NCBI GenBank assembly: GCA_022495005.1
Contig: JAGYXB010002070.1
Location: 1 to 64,000 of the forward strand
Origin: Rhyacophila brunnea
Lineage: Eukaryota; Arthropoda; Insecta; Trichoptera; Rhyacophilidae
Length of the DNA: 64,000 nt
Reading direction: 5' to 3'
Below, in pieces: positions 35,858 through 49,490 of the stretch (position 1 is its first letter; each line of letters opens with the position of its first letter). A model generated the notes under the pieces. That model made no database searches. It worked only from the letters and a program-made list of their open reading frames with translations, and was not told the DNA's origin. The position numbers and the translations under genes are program-made.

Positions 35858-37316
35858 TCCATAATATAAAAATAAATATTTGTTTGTTTGTTCGTGTTTT
35901 ATGCGCTGCCATACTGTTCATCCGATTGCGATAAAACTTTGTCAACTTATTGCTTGCACTTGCGCGAAGAGTATAGGCTATATATTATATATAAAAATGA
36001 ATGTCTGTCTGTCCCGCATGCGTTCCTATACCATTCATCGGATTACGATGAATTTTTGGTAAGTGGTTGTATACACACCCGCGAAGGTTTCTGAATTAGA
36101 AAAATCATCATCTTCTTCTTCTTCTTCATTCTATTTTCTTTTATTTGTATGGTTCCTATACCATTCATCCGATTGCGACGAAACTTTCGTCAATTATTGT
36201 ACGCACACTCGCAAAGGTTTCTAAATTAGTGCAACCATCTTCTTCTTCTCCTTCATTCTTCTTCTTTTATTCGTACGGTCCCTATACCATTCATCCGATT
36301 ACGATGAAACCTTCGTCAGTTGTTGTGGTAACACCCGCAAAGGTTTCTGAATTAGTACAACCATCTTCTTCTTCTATTCTATCTTCTTCTATTCTTTATG
36401 CGTTCTTATATCATTCATGAAATTTTGACCGTTTGTTGTGCACATGCCCGCGAAGGTTTCTGAATTAGTACAACCATCTTCTTCTTCTATTCGTATGCGT
36501 TCCTATACCATTCATCCGATTGCAATGAAATTTTGATCAAGTGTTGTGCTCACGCCCGCAAAGGTTTCTGAATTGATCCAACCATTTTCTTCTTCTTTTT
36601 CTTCTATTCTATCTTCTTCTATTCGTATGCGTTCTTATACCATTCATCCGATTGCGATGAAATTTTGACCAGTTGTTGTGCGCACGCCCGCGAAGGTTTC
36701 TGAATTAGTACAACCATCTTCTTATTCTTCTATTTATATGCGTTCTTATACCATTCATCCGATTGCGATGAAATTTTGACCAATTGTGCGCACGCCCGTG
36801 AAGGTCTCTGAATTAGTGCAACCATCTTCTTCTTCTTCTATTCGTATGCGTTCTTATACCATTCATATGAATGCAATGAAACTTTGGTGAGTTGTCGTGC
36901 GCACGCCCGCGAAGGTTTCTGAATTAGTACAACAATCTTCTTCTATTCGTATGCGTTCCTATACCATTCATCCGATTGCGATGAAACTTTTGTCAATTGT
37001 TGTGCACACATCTGCGAATGTTTCTAAATTGGTATTATATAAAATACAAAGTTTGTTGTTTGTTTGTTCCATCCAATTGTGATTTTTTTTTACTACATAT
37101 TAATAAAATTAATAACGTTTTCATATTTTGGATTCGATTTTAATTTAGTGTTCTTTTGTTTGACTATTACTCATATTAGAATTATTTTCATGTTGCCATA
37201 TTGTAATGCACAGATATTTTAATATTAAAAAAATAATTACTTCTTATTATTTTTTAAATATCTAAGATAAATATAACCACGAAGCGACCCTGTGCGAAGC
37301 CGGGTACTTCAGCTAG
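35858..37316 (+). mobile_element. Non-autonomous Helitron-like element built of tandem units
   Basis: The 3' end has ACCCTGTGCGAAGCCGGGT, which can fold as a short hairpin (ACCC with GGGT), then ACTTCAGCTAG ending at 37316 before a host T, the Helitron CTAG^T signature. The likely 5' end is A^TCCATAATATAAAAATAA at 35857/35858. Between them are about ten tandem units and then a unique 3' part shared with 21880-22108. No protein is encoded; open frames here follow the repeats. Confidence 0.75.
35890..37020 (+). repeat. Tandem array of about ten units, 95-135 bp each
   Basis: Each unit carries TATACCATTCATCCGATTGC followed by ATGAAA, a TTGTTGTGCGCACGCCCGCG segment, AAGGTTTCTGAATTAGTACA, and a (CTT)n-rich linker. 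Unit anchors fall near 35907, 36024, 36157, 36283, 36408, 36503, 36636, 36746, 36854 and 36961. Spacing varies because of the CTT tract. The first two units also share the AT-rich TATATAAAAATGAATGT-type 5'-end sequence. Confidence 0.9.
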
Positions 37317-38423
37317 TAATCAATAAAAAATGCTAGATTTAGAAAATTAATAGTTGTGGTATAATTAAAACTTACATAATATATTATATAGCGATGAGTA
37401 AATTATCTTTTACAATAATTTTCCTGTCCTGTCAAGAAGCCCATACCTGAACAATATCAGTATTACGTTAAATTCTGTAAATTACATTTTAGACTTATTT
37501 GAAATTAAGTATGCCACTGTATTAGTTATTACTACTTAATTAATTAAAAAATGTAAGATTATATTATTATCTTACATCTTATTATTAGCTTTTGTAGTAA
37601 TTAAATAATTACTAGAATATAAAAAATAATGATTATAATAGAGTATATTTTTTATTGACAATTGATATGAAATGGGGACTTTTCATGTTACACATTTTCT
37701 GTAACTTGGAGATTATAAATAAATAAAAACACCTCACTGAAAATTGCGATTTAATAAAACTATTTTTAACTAATAAATATGTCTGTCTATAAAATATAAA
37801 AAGACAATCTTTATGATAAAGTCACACACATATTTTTTGATTGTTCTCTTGCTGTTAATAAAAGTAGGAGGTAAATACGCTGAGCTCGAGATGGTAGCTT
37901 TTTGACTCATTATAAACACATTATCTATCTTACTTACATAATAATATAATGAAACGTATCTTTAAGTCTTACTAGTTCAACATTGCAGTGGTAAAAGGAA
38001 TAGCCAGATAATAAAAACCAAAAATAAATAACAACTAGTTATAATTTTATAAAACATGGTAAGTTGTTGTATCAATATTTTTATGTTTACTATCTATCCT
38101 AAATTGTTGGAAATTGCTGGTAATAATAATTACAGCAATAATAAACGTGCATTTAACTTCCTGTGTTACTCTCGGGTTAATTTTATAATGAAAAATTATC
38201 ATTTCTATTAAATATTTGTTATTGTTATGATAAACCGTCTGCCACTGAAACCATTCACGATTGTCTGCCAAACTGTCCTACAAATATCTATATCCTGTAT
38301 TTTTTTCTTCATTCTGACTCTTTGAACTATTATAGTATCGTGTACATAACACTTGTCAATATTACTTAAATTGATAGCATATGTACTCATAATAATGACC
38401 AGGATTCATGGAAATGGCATATG
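37317..38423. other. AT-rich intergenic sequence
   Basis: No gene or recognisable element. Confidence 0.5.
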
Positions 38424-38769
38424 AAGCGCCTAGTTTCAAAAGCCCCTAAAACGATTTTAGGTAGATCTGAGAAAAATGAGAAAAAATCATATCTATTAAA
38501 TCTGTGAACTTGATGTATTTATTTTTTAATTCGTTACATTATAAGGAGTATTTTGGCTTTCCATTTTAGCGGTATTTGTAAAGCATACCCAACCATTTTA
38601 ACGGGTTTTGAAATTTACGCTAATTTTTGATCACACGTATTGAAGAATATTGGCGTTTTTTAATGTTCAATCTTTGGCCATCATATAGGTCACAAAATAT
38701 CCATCTAACTACATATCTAACTCAAAAATTTTCAAAAACCGTTTTAGGGGCTTTTGAAACTAGGCGCTT
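38424..38769. mobile_element. TIR element, 346 bp, non-coding
   Basis: The first and last roughly 31 bp are inverted repeats (AAGCGCCTAGTTTCAAAAGC then CCCTAAAACG) with one or no mismatch. The interior is non-coding. A convincing target duplication was not found (flanks ATATG and TATAT). Confidence 0.8.
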
Positions 38770-39399
38770 TATATTATCTTTATGGCATCAAGTACCATGG
38801 GTAGATGATGTTTGTGCTCTATAATATCTATATAATAATATTTTCTTACCATTGCATGTCATATTAATTATAAATTTAACTACACACCCTACTACAATTA
38901 ATTAAATCTGTCTAATATTGTGATCATTGTAACAAATTCAGTTTTATCTAAAAAATAGTTCATTAATAATTATTATGTATTTTGTGTATGATTTTATGTA
39001 TGTATTGTTTATAATATGAAGTTTCATTAGCTTAGTTACCTAGTCGTAGATATACACATTAAAAGATTTTATATTTAATCATTTTATGAAATACTGTACT
39101 AACTAATTAATAACAACATAATATAATTGTAGATTGAACGTACATGAATTTGCAGCCATAGATATACACCAAACTATTTGGCTAAATTGTATGGATGAAT
39201 GGCATTCGATTTAAGATATTTTATAAAAAAAATGTGATATTCTAGATGCTGTGGTTATCAAGTTATGTATTTTACATAAAATATTTCATCTTAAGTTTGG
39301 TATTGTAGGTTATGGATGTGAAATTAATGAATCTTGAACAATTTTAATAGAAAAAATATTTGCCGTATTTATGAGCCAATTAGGGATGGAAACAATAAT
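38770..39399. other. AT-rich intergenic sequence
   Basis: No gene or recognisable element. Confidence 0.5.
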
Positions 39400-39655
39400 T
39401 GAATGAGAAGATACAGTACTGAGTTCTATAGTCTGTAAGGGGTATAGCCCGATTGGGAGAATGCGCTGACTAGGAACAACAATGGACCGGTAAAGAGAGT
39501 AATGTCAAACAATTCAATTGAAACTAAATTGAAACTGCAAGAGACAAGTCAAGAAAATCTGGCTTTATTTAGCTACCAATGACATGGACATTGAATACGG
39601 ATATTTCTAGAGAACTGATCGAAGGAAGTAAGAAGCTGATAATGATGATTATAGA
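39400..39655 (+). pseudogene. Decayed LINE ORF2 C-terminus
   Basis: Plus-strand readings NNNGPVKRVMSN and KIWLYLATNDMDIEYG (about 39475-39600) fit the RRTxxxPVKRVM..RGRPRxxWLDxVxxDMxxLN segment of RTE/jockey-like C-termini. Stops and a frameshift; composition unlike a host exon. Confidence 0.5.
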
Positions 39656-42600
39656 TATGATTTATAATTAAGATCATTGGCTAAATTACCACGTAGTGGG
39701 CCGTTAATACTTGTCACAATAGGCATTTTATTGTTTACAAATTAAATGCTCCCCCCTGTCCACAGAAAGACGTGACTTAAGACTTTGTTTTGTTATGAAA
39801 AATAGTTCTCATTTTATGATTCAATTATTTTTTTGCTCATTCACTGCATTCACTGCTGACCAGGTAATTACTAATTAATTACAACATTTAAATATCCAAT
39901 GGTTACGCGCCTAGCGCGTCTTCAGCGATGAAAGACTTTTTAAAATACACACACGATGATTTGTTTTTAGGATACCATTGAAGGTCATAATTTAATGCAA
40001 ATCCTAGGTCCAAATATTTGACCCCTTTGTCTGTAGAATGATCCGTCACAGATATCAAATAAATATTACGATTCGATTGAAAGAATAATAATAATTATTT
40101 AGGTATGTAAGTACTGATTCAATAATATATACATTTAATAAACATAATATAAAAAGTGTTTTAAGTTATATACCTAGTCGCAAGTATTATACGTATAAAG
40201 ATGTTATAGTAGAGATTAATGAAAGATTTTTCTTACCAACGTTATCTCAAATTGAATGATCTGAATTATCGTCCGTCGCGATGCCTGCAGTCAAGAATCA
40301 ACTCCTATAAAATATGCATCAGATGTTGCACTCGTGTTGTTTCAAAGTCCCAAGTTTTCTATATTTATTCACTGTTTTAATATATACATATATTTTAATA
40401 GATTTTCGTAATGTTTAAAAATGTATGTTTGTATTCATTGGTATGCCACATATAACTTTATTATACATACTATTCAAACAATAGCATACAGTAAAAGTAT
40501 TACAAGTAGCTATCTACTGTTGAATAATAAATTGTTTGTTTACATTTTATTACGTTGGAAGTGGGAAGTTTTCCAGTTATGTCGTATTTTTAAAAATGTG
40601 GAAAAAACTGATTTAAGAAGCACTGCAAGGAATTAATATAGAAAAAAAGGATTTATTATTAGTTATAGTTAATTATTAGTATCTATGTACTATTTCGATG
40701 TATTAGTATTCATTTTATTTATTGTATTATTGTTGAATATCTTTATATTTGTTGTCTAACTATGCACCGAAAAGATATATAGTAAGCATATAACACGTAG
40801 AAAAAATTATTTCAATTAATCGTATAAAATGTTTACAAGAATGAGTCCAAGTATAAAAATGTATTTATAGATAAAATTCACACACAGAAATCTCCGATAA
40901 CATGGGTCGAACGATAAAAAAGCATCCCGAAGGAGAGTCCAAAATTTGTCAGGCTATCGGAACGGGAAGATTTTCACTTGTGTTTATCGAATAGGTATTG
41001 TGATGTTGGTATCGGATATCGGTCTAGTGGCAGAGTTTCCTACCCTCGGGGTAGAGGCTTTCGCAGGTGGCGGAAAGCTCCGCCCATGGGCGTGCTTCGC
41101 AGGGGATGCCGCCCTTTTGCTCACCCCACCGCCCCCGTGAAAAGATACACTTCGCGGGATGAATCGACCACGGATAGATATGATAAATCCCCCCATGACA
41201 GCAACTCGCTCTTTTCAGTGCGTCGTCATACCGGTCTCCGAGCTTTGCAGCATCGATTGACATTTTTTGTGGCGTCGGTGACTCAAAAAATACCACATGC
41301 CATTGGGCATAGCGCCAGGTTATCGTAAAAAATATATTCTACGATAAAAAAAATAAATACATATTTATACAGGCATTTTATTGATGGCGAAAAATATACT
41401 TTTTTAAACTTATCAACATCCACTACTGGCCATAATATTATGTTTATTCCATTTATTACTGATATCATCCATTTTATTAATTCTTCCAATGCTCCGATTC
41501 GATCTTATTCTCATTTTCACACTGATCATCCTTTCTTACTAATGTGGCAGGCCCACAGCCACTCTATTCACGCTACGTGATGTAGATATAAGAAGTATGA
41601 TAGTTATTTATATATTTTAAGATATTTTTGTTTGTCTATGGATATTTTCATTAACGATTTTTTTGTGAAATTATATTTTTTCATAGATTACTCCCTCACT
41701 CAAAATTCCACAACAAAAGAAAATTAATAAAAAAATTAATAGAAAGAAACAACGTTAGGTAGGTATGTAATTGCATTGAATATGTAAAACGGTTTTATTT
41801 TAAATACATGATGTAATCGTTTCATCATAAAACGGTGCCAAAAATTTATACAGGTAAATATTTTTGATAATTACAATATTTTAAGTGTAAAAAAAATGAA
41901 ACCTAACTTTATTACAACTGTATTTTTAACATCTAGTAGCAACTTATCATACTAAAATACGGATTTAAGTAAAACAAAGATTAACATTTTGGTTCGTTCT
42001 ATTACAGGGGAAATCTTAATCGATCAAAGCCTGGAGCCTTCACGCACCTTAAATCGTCACTGCATCCGCCCTTTATGTGTAAAATATTTATAAATTACTT
42101 ATTAAGTCATAATAAAAATAGCTGTCCCTATTTGATATTAAAAGTTAATTAACGATAAAAGTAAAATCAGTTAATGGTTAAATAATTACTAAGACAAAAT
42201 ATGTATAACTGCGTTGATAGATATTGACTAATGCGCAGGTACTACGCCAGGTATCTGCTACGGAGCGTAGACCTATGGCGGATTGTCTACACGCTACAGT
42301 TTGTCACAAATAATATTGATACAGCTTTATAACACCGATCTTATTCAGTATAATAGCATTATCGAGCATAGTAATGTTATTATTAACTGCTGTTGTGAAC
42401 ATATTTAAAAATCTTGTAATGATAATTAGGTTTATATCATTCAATGCGCATATTCATTTTTTTTTAAATTTAGGTACATTTATAATATATCGATTGTTAT
42501 TAATTTCTATTATGTCAATTTATTACACAAAATGCATGACTTATATTAAATTGATATAATGTGTTTCATATAATCTAAAAGTACTATAATTGACCTTACT

Positions 42601-42929
42601 AGCTTAGCCGTTAGTTTTTTATAATACATTGTATTTCTCCATTCATTTTGAGAAATATTTCAGCCATTAAATAATACCGAAGTAAATTCAATGGACTTAC
42701 ATACTTTCAAGTAACAAGTGTACATTAATTAATTCAGGTAATTATGCACCATTATCGTAAGTGGTGATACTTTTGAGTATTTTTTATTTTTATTTCGAGT
42801 CCCACAAAAATACAAATGAAGTGACCAACCTCGCCAACTGACACTATTTTGGTATCCAAAGGCTTCTGAAAAATAAGGCACTCACCCAAGGAAAACCAAA
42901 ATAACTCTCTAAATACTAGACACCCAGTA
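39656..42929. other. AT-rich intergenic sequence with a GC-rich islet
   Basis: No supportable gene. At about 40940-41330 the GC content rises (GGCGGAAAGCTCCGCCCATG at 41069-41088), with overlapping frames of 64-116 codons on both strands, none recognisable. It could be an unrecognised exon, a promoter or a transposon part. Confidence 0.35.
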
Positions 42930-43283
42930 AACACAATTAGAGAAATACTAATTAATACCATTGACAGGAGAGCTCTAAGAAGAATCATTGGGCGTATTAA
43001 AGAAGGTGACATTTAGAAGTCGATGTATAATTTGTATTTGTATGTATTTGTATGTATAATACACCTTATTAAGGCGAAAAGGTAAAATGACATATGAAAG
43101 TGTCATGTGTATAGAATGGCGCAGGTGTAACCAGCAAGGCAGGCTATGTACCCTGAAAGCAAGAAGTGAACCACAGGAAATTTAAGAATACTCGACTAAA
43201 GTAAAGGTACGGTAGGATCGATACTGGAAAAGTTGGAACCCAAAAACCGTTAAGAGTAAACTTTTCGTGGCATAAAATAATGA
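42930..43283 (+). pseudogene. LINE ORF2 C-terminal remnant
   Basis: Plus-strand pieces RRALRRIIGRIKEGDI (about 42967-43015), IKAKR, CHVYRMAQV and TTGNLRILD follow the order of the RRALRRIFGP..EGD..RWLGHVxRM..GRPxxRW segment of insect LINEs. Several stops and frameshifts, and an ATTTGTATGT tandem insertion at about 43028-43050. Confidence 0.55.
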
Positions 43284-44463
43284 TGATATCAATATATTGA
43301 AAAATACATTTAATAAAGCTAGGAAAGTTTATTGGCATTCAATATCTAAAGCTCAATGACGTTCCGGTATATTCTCTCCTGATTTTAATTGGATATTTTT
43401 CTTCTATCTATCTTCTATAAAAAGTCAGTGAAGATAATTTTTATCGCCTACTATCCGGAACTGTTCAGTAGAGTTTCACTGGCACTACTCACTAAGATTC
43501 TTTAATCAAGATATGCGGTGTCATCCTTTGCTACGTTTACTGCTGATCTTTCCGTGAATAACGAATGAGTCGAGAAATTCTATACATATGTTTTTTCAAT
43601 TGCATAAATAAACTATGTATTAGATAATATCATAGTGTATTAATATGTAGAATTAATGATTCATAGTTATTATTGATCATGGATCTAGTTGACTGAGAAT
43701 ATAAGTAGCATCTGTTTCTTGTATTTTTTTGAAAACACCTATTTAGCTCTTTGCAAAACTGCCAAGATCCACACCAATTCGTAGAGTCAAAGAATATATG
43801 TTATTAAATTACTGGTAATTACTTGATATTTTGTAATAGCAGTTTATTGAAATAATAAACTTATGATTTTAAGATATTAATTATGACAATTTCAAATACA
43901 ATATGTATTTTAACGCTAAGAAATTTTCACACAGCCCTGTCAAAAATCACTTCGAATACTGCATGAAAATTCTTTACTGAATACATTAAACCACTATCTG
44001 ATAATAGCCTCGTGTTAATGCGTAGCGTAGAGGTAATAAATAGTAGGTATGAATACATTATATTGGTCGAAGAAAGGCGAGGAATTACTTTGTTATTAGG
44101 TAACATGATTGTGGCATGCAAGAAAGAACCTACGATGTACCAACATGCTACAAATCTTTATTGACACGTGTACAGAGCCGCACGTTTTACAATTTTTACA
44201 CTATTACCCAGGAATAATAAAAACCAATTAGTTGATTTCAACTTCAAGCTGAAGAGCCGCCTATAATTAATTACACTTACAAAAAGGTATCAGTAAATCA
44301 CTTGGGTAACAATAATTGAGACTCAGCAGCATTTTTCTTTGACGCAAATGACGCATTCGATTTGTCGTATAACTAATAAATTATACCAAAATCTTTAAAA
44401 TATGCGTATTTATGAGAGTGCGCGATTTGATTCGCACGTAAAAACTCGCGCGCATTCCAGGTG
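43284..44463. other. AT-rich intergenic sequence
   Basis: No gene or recognisable element. Confidence 0.5.
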
Positions 44464-44596
44464 AACGTGGCCTTATTGAGCCGTCCACATGCACACGCAG
44501 CGTGTCATTTATCGCGCAACAAACGCAGGCACTCGCTAGATTCTCGATAACACGATACGCCGCTAGTGCATGTGGACGGCTCAATGAAGTCACCTG
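44464..44596. mobile_element. Short TIR element with GTGGACGGCTCAAT ends
   Basis: ATTGAGCCGTCCACATGCA (44474-44492) is the exact complement of 44567-44585, and AGGTGA/TCACCT extends the match outward. A third, direct copy of GTGGACGGCTCAAT lies at 44635-44648, so a larger or duplicated element is possible. Non-coding and GC-rich for the region. Confidence 0.65.
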
Positions 44597-44670
44597 TAAC
44601 TCGACCACACGCGAGAGACTTGTCGTGAACGTTTGTGGACGGCTCAATTATGTCACTTTTATGTAAAGAG

Positions 44671-44939
44671 GTAATATCGTCTCTGTTTTGGCAGAACACA
44701 CTAATTGGAGAATACTAGTTTTGAGTAATTTGACTTTGAAGTTGTTAAAATGTTTGAAATGGTCTATCATGTGAGTTTATTAATTAATCGTAAAAAGGAT
44801 GACTTTAAAATAAAGACTGGTTTTTTATTAAGAAAGTTTCCATACGGTAAAGTTTGAAATAAGGAACATTTTGGTATAACTAACTCAATATGTCATTTTT
44901 TCGAATTAGTGTCTTCTGCCAGAACAGTGACGATATTGT
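44671..44939. mobile_element. Foldback MITE, about 270 bp
   Basis: Arms 44671-44708 and 44902-44939 are inverted repeats (AATATCGTCTCTGTTTTGGC with AATATCGTCACTGTTCTGGC), with few mismatches. The interior is AT-rich and non-coding. Confidence 0.75.
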
Positions 44940-45097
44940 GTACCTGCCTATACCTTTGAATAGTTGAAGTGATTTTTTAACGTGTGTATGTTTTACCGCT
45001 CGCCGTGTCATAAAATTGTATGCACCAAATTTGAGTGTTATGCAAAATGTTACCCTGATACTCATTTTATTACAATTTTTCACAAGATCGCGACAAG

Positions 45098-45131
45098 TAC
45101 GGTGGCCGAGCGGTCTAAGGCTGCAGATTGT
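45098..45131 (+). other. 5' half of a tRNA-like sequence
   Basis: GTACGGTGGCCGAGCGGTCT then AAGGCTGCAGATTG matches the acceptor, D-arm (A box) and anticodon-stem start of a type II tRNA (Leu or Ser). The rest of the tRNA is absent, so it is a fragment or a truncated SINE head, not a functional gene. Confidence 0.6.
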
Positions 45132-45344
45132 ATAAAAATTGTCGACTTGGAAACTGTCTAATAATAATAAAGTCTTGTGTGAACTGTCTAATAATAAACA
45201 TGTATGCAATCTGTCCAATGGCGCATACATCAAACTCTCTCAAATTATAAGTTTATATATAATTGTTTAAGGACAATATGAAAATTTAAATATCAGATGG
45301 CATTTATAACTCATTTTGGATAATATTACTTGATCCATTACTAC

Positions 45345-45574
45345 CAGGGCTCGAAATGGACCGGGGCACCGTTCCTGTTCGTGAAATCGGTAAAATTATC
45401 GATCCGTCTCGTGGAAAAAATAATTTGACCGTCAGAGCTAGATAGGCCATATAATAGAACATCTAACACACTTATTTTTATGAAATACAGATAAAATTTG
45501 ATAACTTACTATGTAAATATCTTCAGAAAACTGTCGAGCGCTCCGGTTCATAAACTTTTCCATTTTGAGCGCTG
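45345..45574 (+). mobile_element. hAT MITE, 230 bp, copy 1
   Basis: Ends CAGGGCTCGAAATGGACCGG and, on the complement, CAGCGCTCAAAATGGAAAAG. It is flanked by a perfect 8-bp duplication ATTACTAC (45337-45344 and 45575-45582). Ends and duplication length are diagnostic of hAT. Non-coding. The same element, opposite strand, is at 53763-53990. Confidence 0.93.
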
Positions 45575-48500
45575 ATTACTACTCAAATATCTTCACAAAA
45601 ACTATCGTTATAAGAAAAGCGTAATATTGTGCTGAATTGTGTAATTAATGAACTTTAACCAGTGGCTTAATATTTAATATTTTCATTTTTAATATCTTTT
45701 CATGCTTTTGATATCGTTAACTTAGCTGATATCACCCTCAATACACCCCTACACATGCTAATATATTTGATTTACTTTCGGTCAATATAACACCCGGGTC
45801 ATTTATCATTAGGGTATTTCAGAGGCTATTTGTTATAAAGGGTTCCTTACATTTTACACGAACATCGGAAGCATTTAAAAAACATAACAATCAACTAGTA
45901 GTGTCGATCTGTCTTACATCAAAGATTGTATCAAATAATAATTAACAGTAAAAATAATAAATTACAAACACACACATTAATATCATCTTCTACAGATAAA
46001 TGGAATTCATTACACCCTGTAATAAATGATAATTTAAGTCACCTAAAATAAATTTGGTTTTTATACAAGAATACTATAAAATATGAAATAAATTGAAATC
46101 ACTCAGTTTATTTTTTAAATTGCGTTATGTAGGCATGTACTGTATACATATCGACTCTAGAAATGAAAAAGGACGTAACTCTTATTTTTTTCAAATATGT
46201 TTTATTGGATAATAACGTTGTAAACGACTAAATAGGGACACGTTGTATCCAAAGGGTGTAAGCTGCAAATGGCAATTTATTATCTAAATTTATTTAAATG
46301 AAGTGGGAAAAACGAACACCACCATTTTTGTTGGTTTTTCTTTAAATTACTCAATAATTAATATCAGATTGGGAATATAAAAACAAAATTATTAATTACC
46401 ATGCACTTCACGGATATGTATATTTTCTATTTGACCATAACAAAAACGTTTTTGTGCCTCCTATAAAATTTGATTTGTGAGAATTTCGCCCATTTTCCTT
46501 TCTACAGCCGATATATTGATTTTTTTTTTAAATAATGAAGTAAAATTAAGAGGACTGTGATATACAAAACTATAAGTAAACAGATGGAAGCTACTTTGAC
46601 CGCTATGAAATTTGCCTTGTACAATATTTTCTCGCTTCTTGATCTTTGATGCTGATATAAAGTCCCCCTTTTCTATAATTAAGCAACAATAGAGCGAAAA
46701 AACTTAAATTGTTTTCGTTTCCTATACAAATTTTATGTAAAAAGGGAACGTATGTAACTACCAGCGTTCGCCTTGTTGGAATTCATCTAGGAGATCGTTA
46801 TCAAAATGTGAAGTTAATTTCGAAAAGCATTCATACAAAAATAAATGTTACATTCAATAGTAGGTACATAATAATAATTTCCAATTTTATATTATAACCT
46901 ACGCATTTTTTAAAAATCCTTTAAGCTGTAGGTATAATAATTATAATTTAAACATAACACTGCCCAAAGTATAGAGACTTCTAAGATTATCAAAATTTGT
47001 TTAATATTGAAAAATAGTATAAAATAATCTTTTTTATAATTAGGTGCCTACTTGTTGAAAGAAATAATAATCTAATTTGACGTAAAAATCAAGCTCGAGC
47101 TGGATCGCAAACGACAACTCATTAACTCATATTTTTAAATATTCTTTAACCGGGTTTTTCGATTACGAATACGACTTTCATTTTTCTTCAACACGAAAAT
47201 TGTTTAATATTATAATGACATATTTATGGAAAAAAAGTAAAAAATATAATATAACTGAGTAGGTGACGTAGTGAGTAGGGAATGCATGTCAATGTACGCA
47301 ACATAGATCGATTGAAAATGTGATAACTTTTGGTATGCTTATTACCTACCTACCTATGTTTACTTAACTTATTCTGAAGTATGGTTTCCATATCAGACGT
47401 GCGCATTACCTTGAGAGAACCTATAAACGGAACTGGCAATTATAATAAGTAAAGTAGGTACATGGTTCTAACTCGCAAAAATTTAAAAAAATCTTATCCA
47501 TACAACCGCTTTCATAATATGGGTCTATCATTATCACCCCACCCCTAATCCGCAGTGCAGTTTCATCTATTCTGATTCCAATACAAACTATGAAATACCT
47601 AGATTATTTCCTCACTTGAATAATTGTTACCAAGACGATTAACTTCTTCTTTTTGCGCCAGATTCATTATCGGACGTCGGCAATGAGTCATTTTCTGCCT
47701 GCCCGCCGCTTTTCTAAATATGGATGGAGTGCTGAGCTCAAACCAGTCACTGAGATTCTTGAGACAGGCACCTATCAAGACTTGATAGGTCTTGATATTA
47801 ACCAAGGCCAACTTTGAGGCGTTTGAAAAGTTTTCTGCGTCATAATATGGAGATCTCCTTAGATGCATCACTTTCAACTCCTGACTCCACTGTTTCGGCC
47901 GACTTTCAATACACGGTTACAGAGGGCACTTCATGCCACTAAAGGTAAATGACGGCGGAGTCGAGACTCTTTTTTATTTTCTAAACTTCTTCGTTTTGGG
48001 ACGTGTGGCACAAAAATGTTTTCATTCTGACATGTGCACAAATCGCGGCTGCATATACACGACGGGTGAGGATGGCGTAATTAATAAAATACATTCTCCT
48101 CTGTCAGGGTTTCGCGTACCGATTTTTTTAAATGATAAGATACGCAAGTTGATATCTCTCGGGATGCTACATGATGAGCAAAAGTATCGCAACTTTCTTG
48201 TTTGTATTCTATGATTATTTCTTTAATTTGGTTCATCGTCGATATATCACCTCGACATTCGCAACGTTGTCTTTCCAGCTGATACGAAGCGTGCGTCTGT
48301 ACATCCACATTTCGAAAGCTTAAAGCTTCTGAGCATTGTTTCTGAAAGTTTTCGTCTTCACTATTTACTCGTATAATAGTATTGAAAAGACTCGTTTTTA
48401 TTCTGTTGGAAAAGGTCGTGGCAAAGGCGCCATTGGCTTTCTCTACTTGACACTTCAGTATCTATTTTTAAAATTAATACTCATATTAAAAACTTAATTG

Positions 48501-49379
48501 TTCGGTGAAGAAGTTGACTTGAAATAAAAAAGAATGAAAATAGTTTCGGTCATAATTTTAGATGAACGGGGTATTCGATTTCACTGTTATAATACGAAGG
48601 AAGAAAATATGCGGTATCAGGAAAAATGGAATACAAAAATATAGGCTGATTACTGTTGAACACTGTCAGGATATGATCTCGCAATGATATAAAATGCAAA
48701 ATACATCAGTTTTTAAATTAAAGAAAAGATATTTTTCGACACAAATCCATTTATAAAATAATGTGATTCCCATTTTATAAAAGTTATAAATATCCTGGTA
48801 TGTAGTTAATTTGGTTTATTTATTTTCCACACAAATACATTTACTTCTACTTCATCAACAAACTCCTTATGTGATGGGGAACACTACACAATCAAATTCA
48901 AGATGAGCTTATCACAATTAAAATATTTTTACATATTATTTAAAAAATGTCGACCTGTGAAAAATGATGAAATAATTAAAAGAAATCGAAGATAAAAATG
49001 AAATAAAATGTCCCAATCACTATAATATACTATTAATATTGAGGGCTAACAAGCACTTATAATAGATGGTTGTCTTTAAAAAACGTACATATAGTAATTA
49101 TAATATAAACATCGAGACTAGCAAAATTTTTATGTATGACATGACAGTCATCATTATTTTTGGCTATGCTCATGGCGTGTTTTCAACAACTTTTTCCACC
49201 CTGAGCGATTCAGTCCCACCGTTTTCCAATCAACGTTCTCAAATCACTCATGGTACAGTCGAGAGATTTCGGTGTCGACCGCTTGTCCGGACGCCAACAT
49301 GTTATATCCATCACCAATACCGCAAAATATTTCCATGTATATAGGTACGCCACGTACCTACCTACTATTTTCGCTCTCC
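45575..49379. other. Mostly AT-rich intergenic sequence
   Basis: No supportable gene. A less AT-rich stretch at 47600-47960 includes a 92-codon minus-strand frame (47599-47877) with no recognised domain and a small inverted repeat around 47765-47785 (CCTATCAAGACTTGATAGG). Confidence 0.4.
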
Positions 49380-49490
49380 TCAGTAGTGATCGTCATTAAT
49401 CTGAAACACTCGAATGCCATTTTCTTTAACACTCATCTTCGTCTCTTTCTGTTGTTGAGTGCCCAGAATTTTCATCCATAAGTTGACATT
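49380..49490 (-). pseudogene. Possible LINE C-terminal scrap
   Basis: Minus-strand reading YGWKFWALNNRKRRR resembles the YGSExWxLxxxxxxR segment seen at 24440-24640. Too short to be sure. Confidence 0.35.

Noticed and set aside
35890..37020. Regular repeats resembling a CRISPR array
   Set aside because: Units are 95-135 bp, contain no constant short repeat with unique spacers, lie between Helitron-type ends, and the DNA is eukaryotic.
41024..41328. Overlapping 90-116 codon frames as genes
   Set aside because: Open on both strands because of high GC; no domain recognised.
45098..45131. Functional tRNA-Leu or tRNA-Ser gene
   Set aside because: Only the 5' half is present; no T-arm or acceptor 3' strand follows.
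47599..47877. 92-codon minus-strand frame as a host or LINE gene
   Set aside because: No motif matched with any confidence and no splice context or conserved neighbour was seen.
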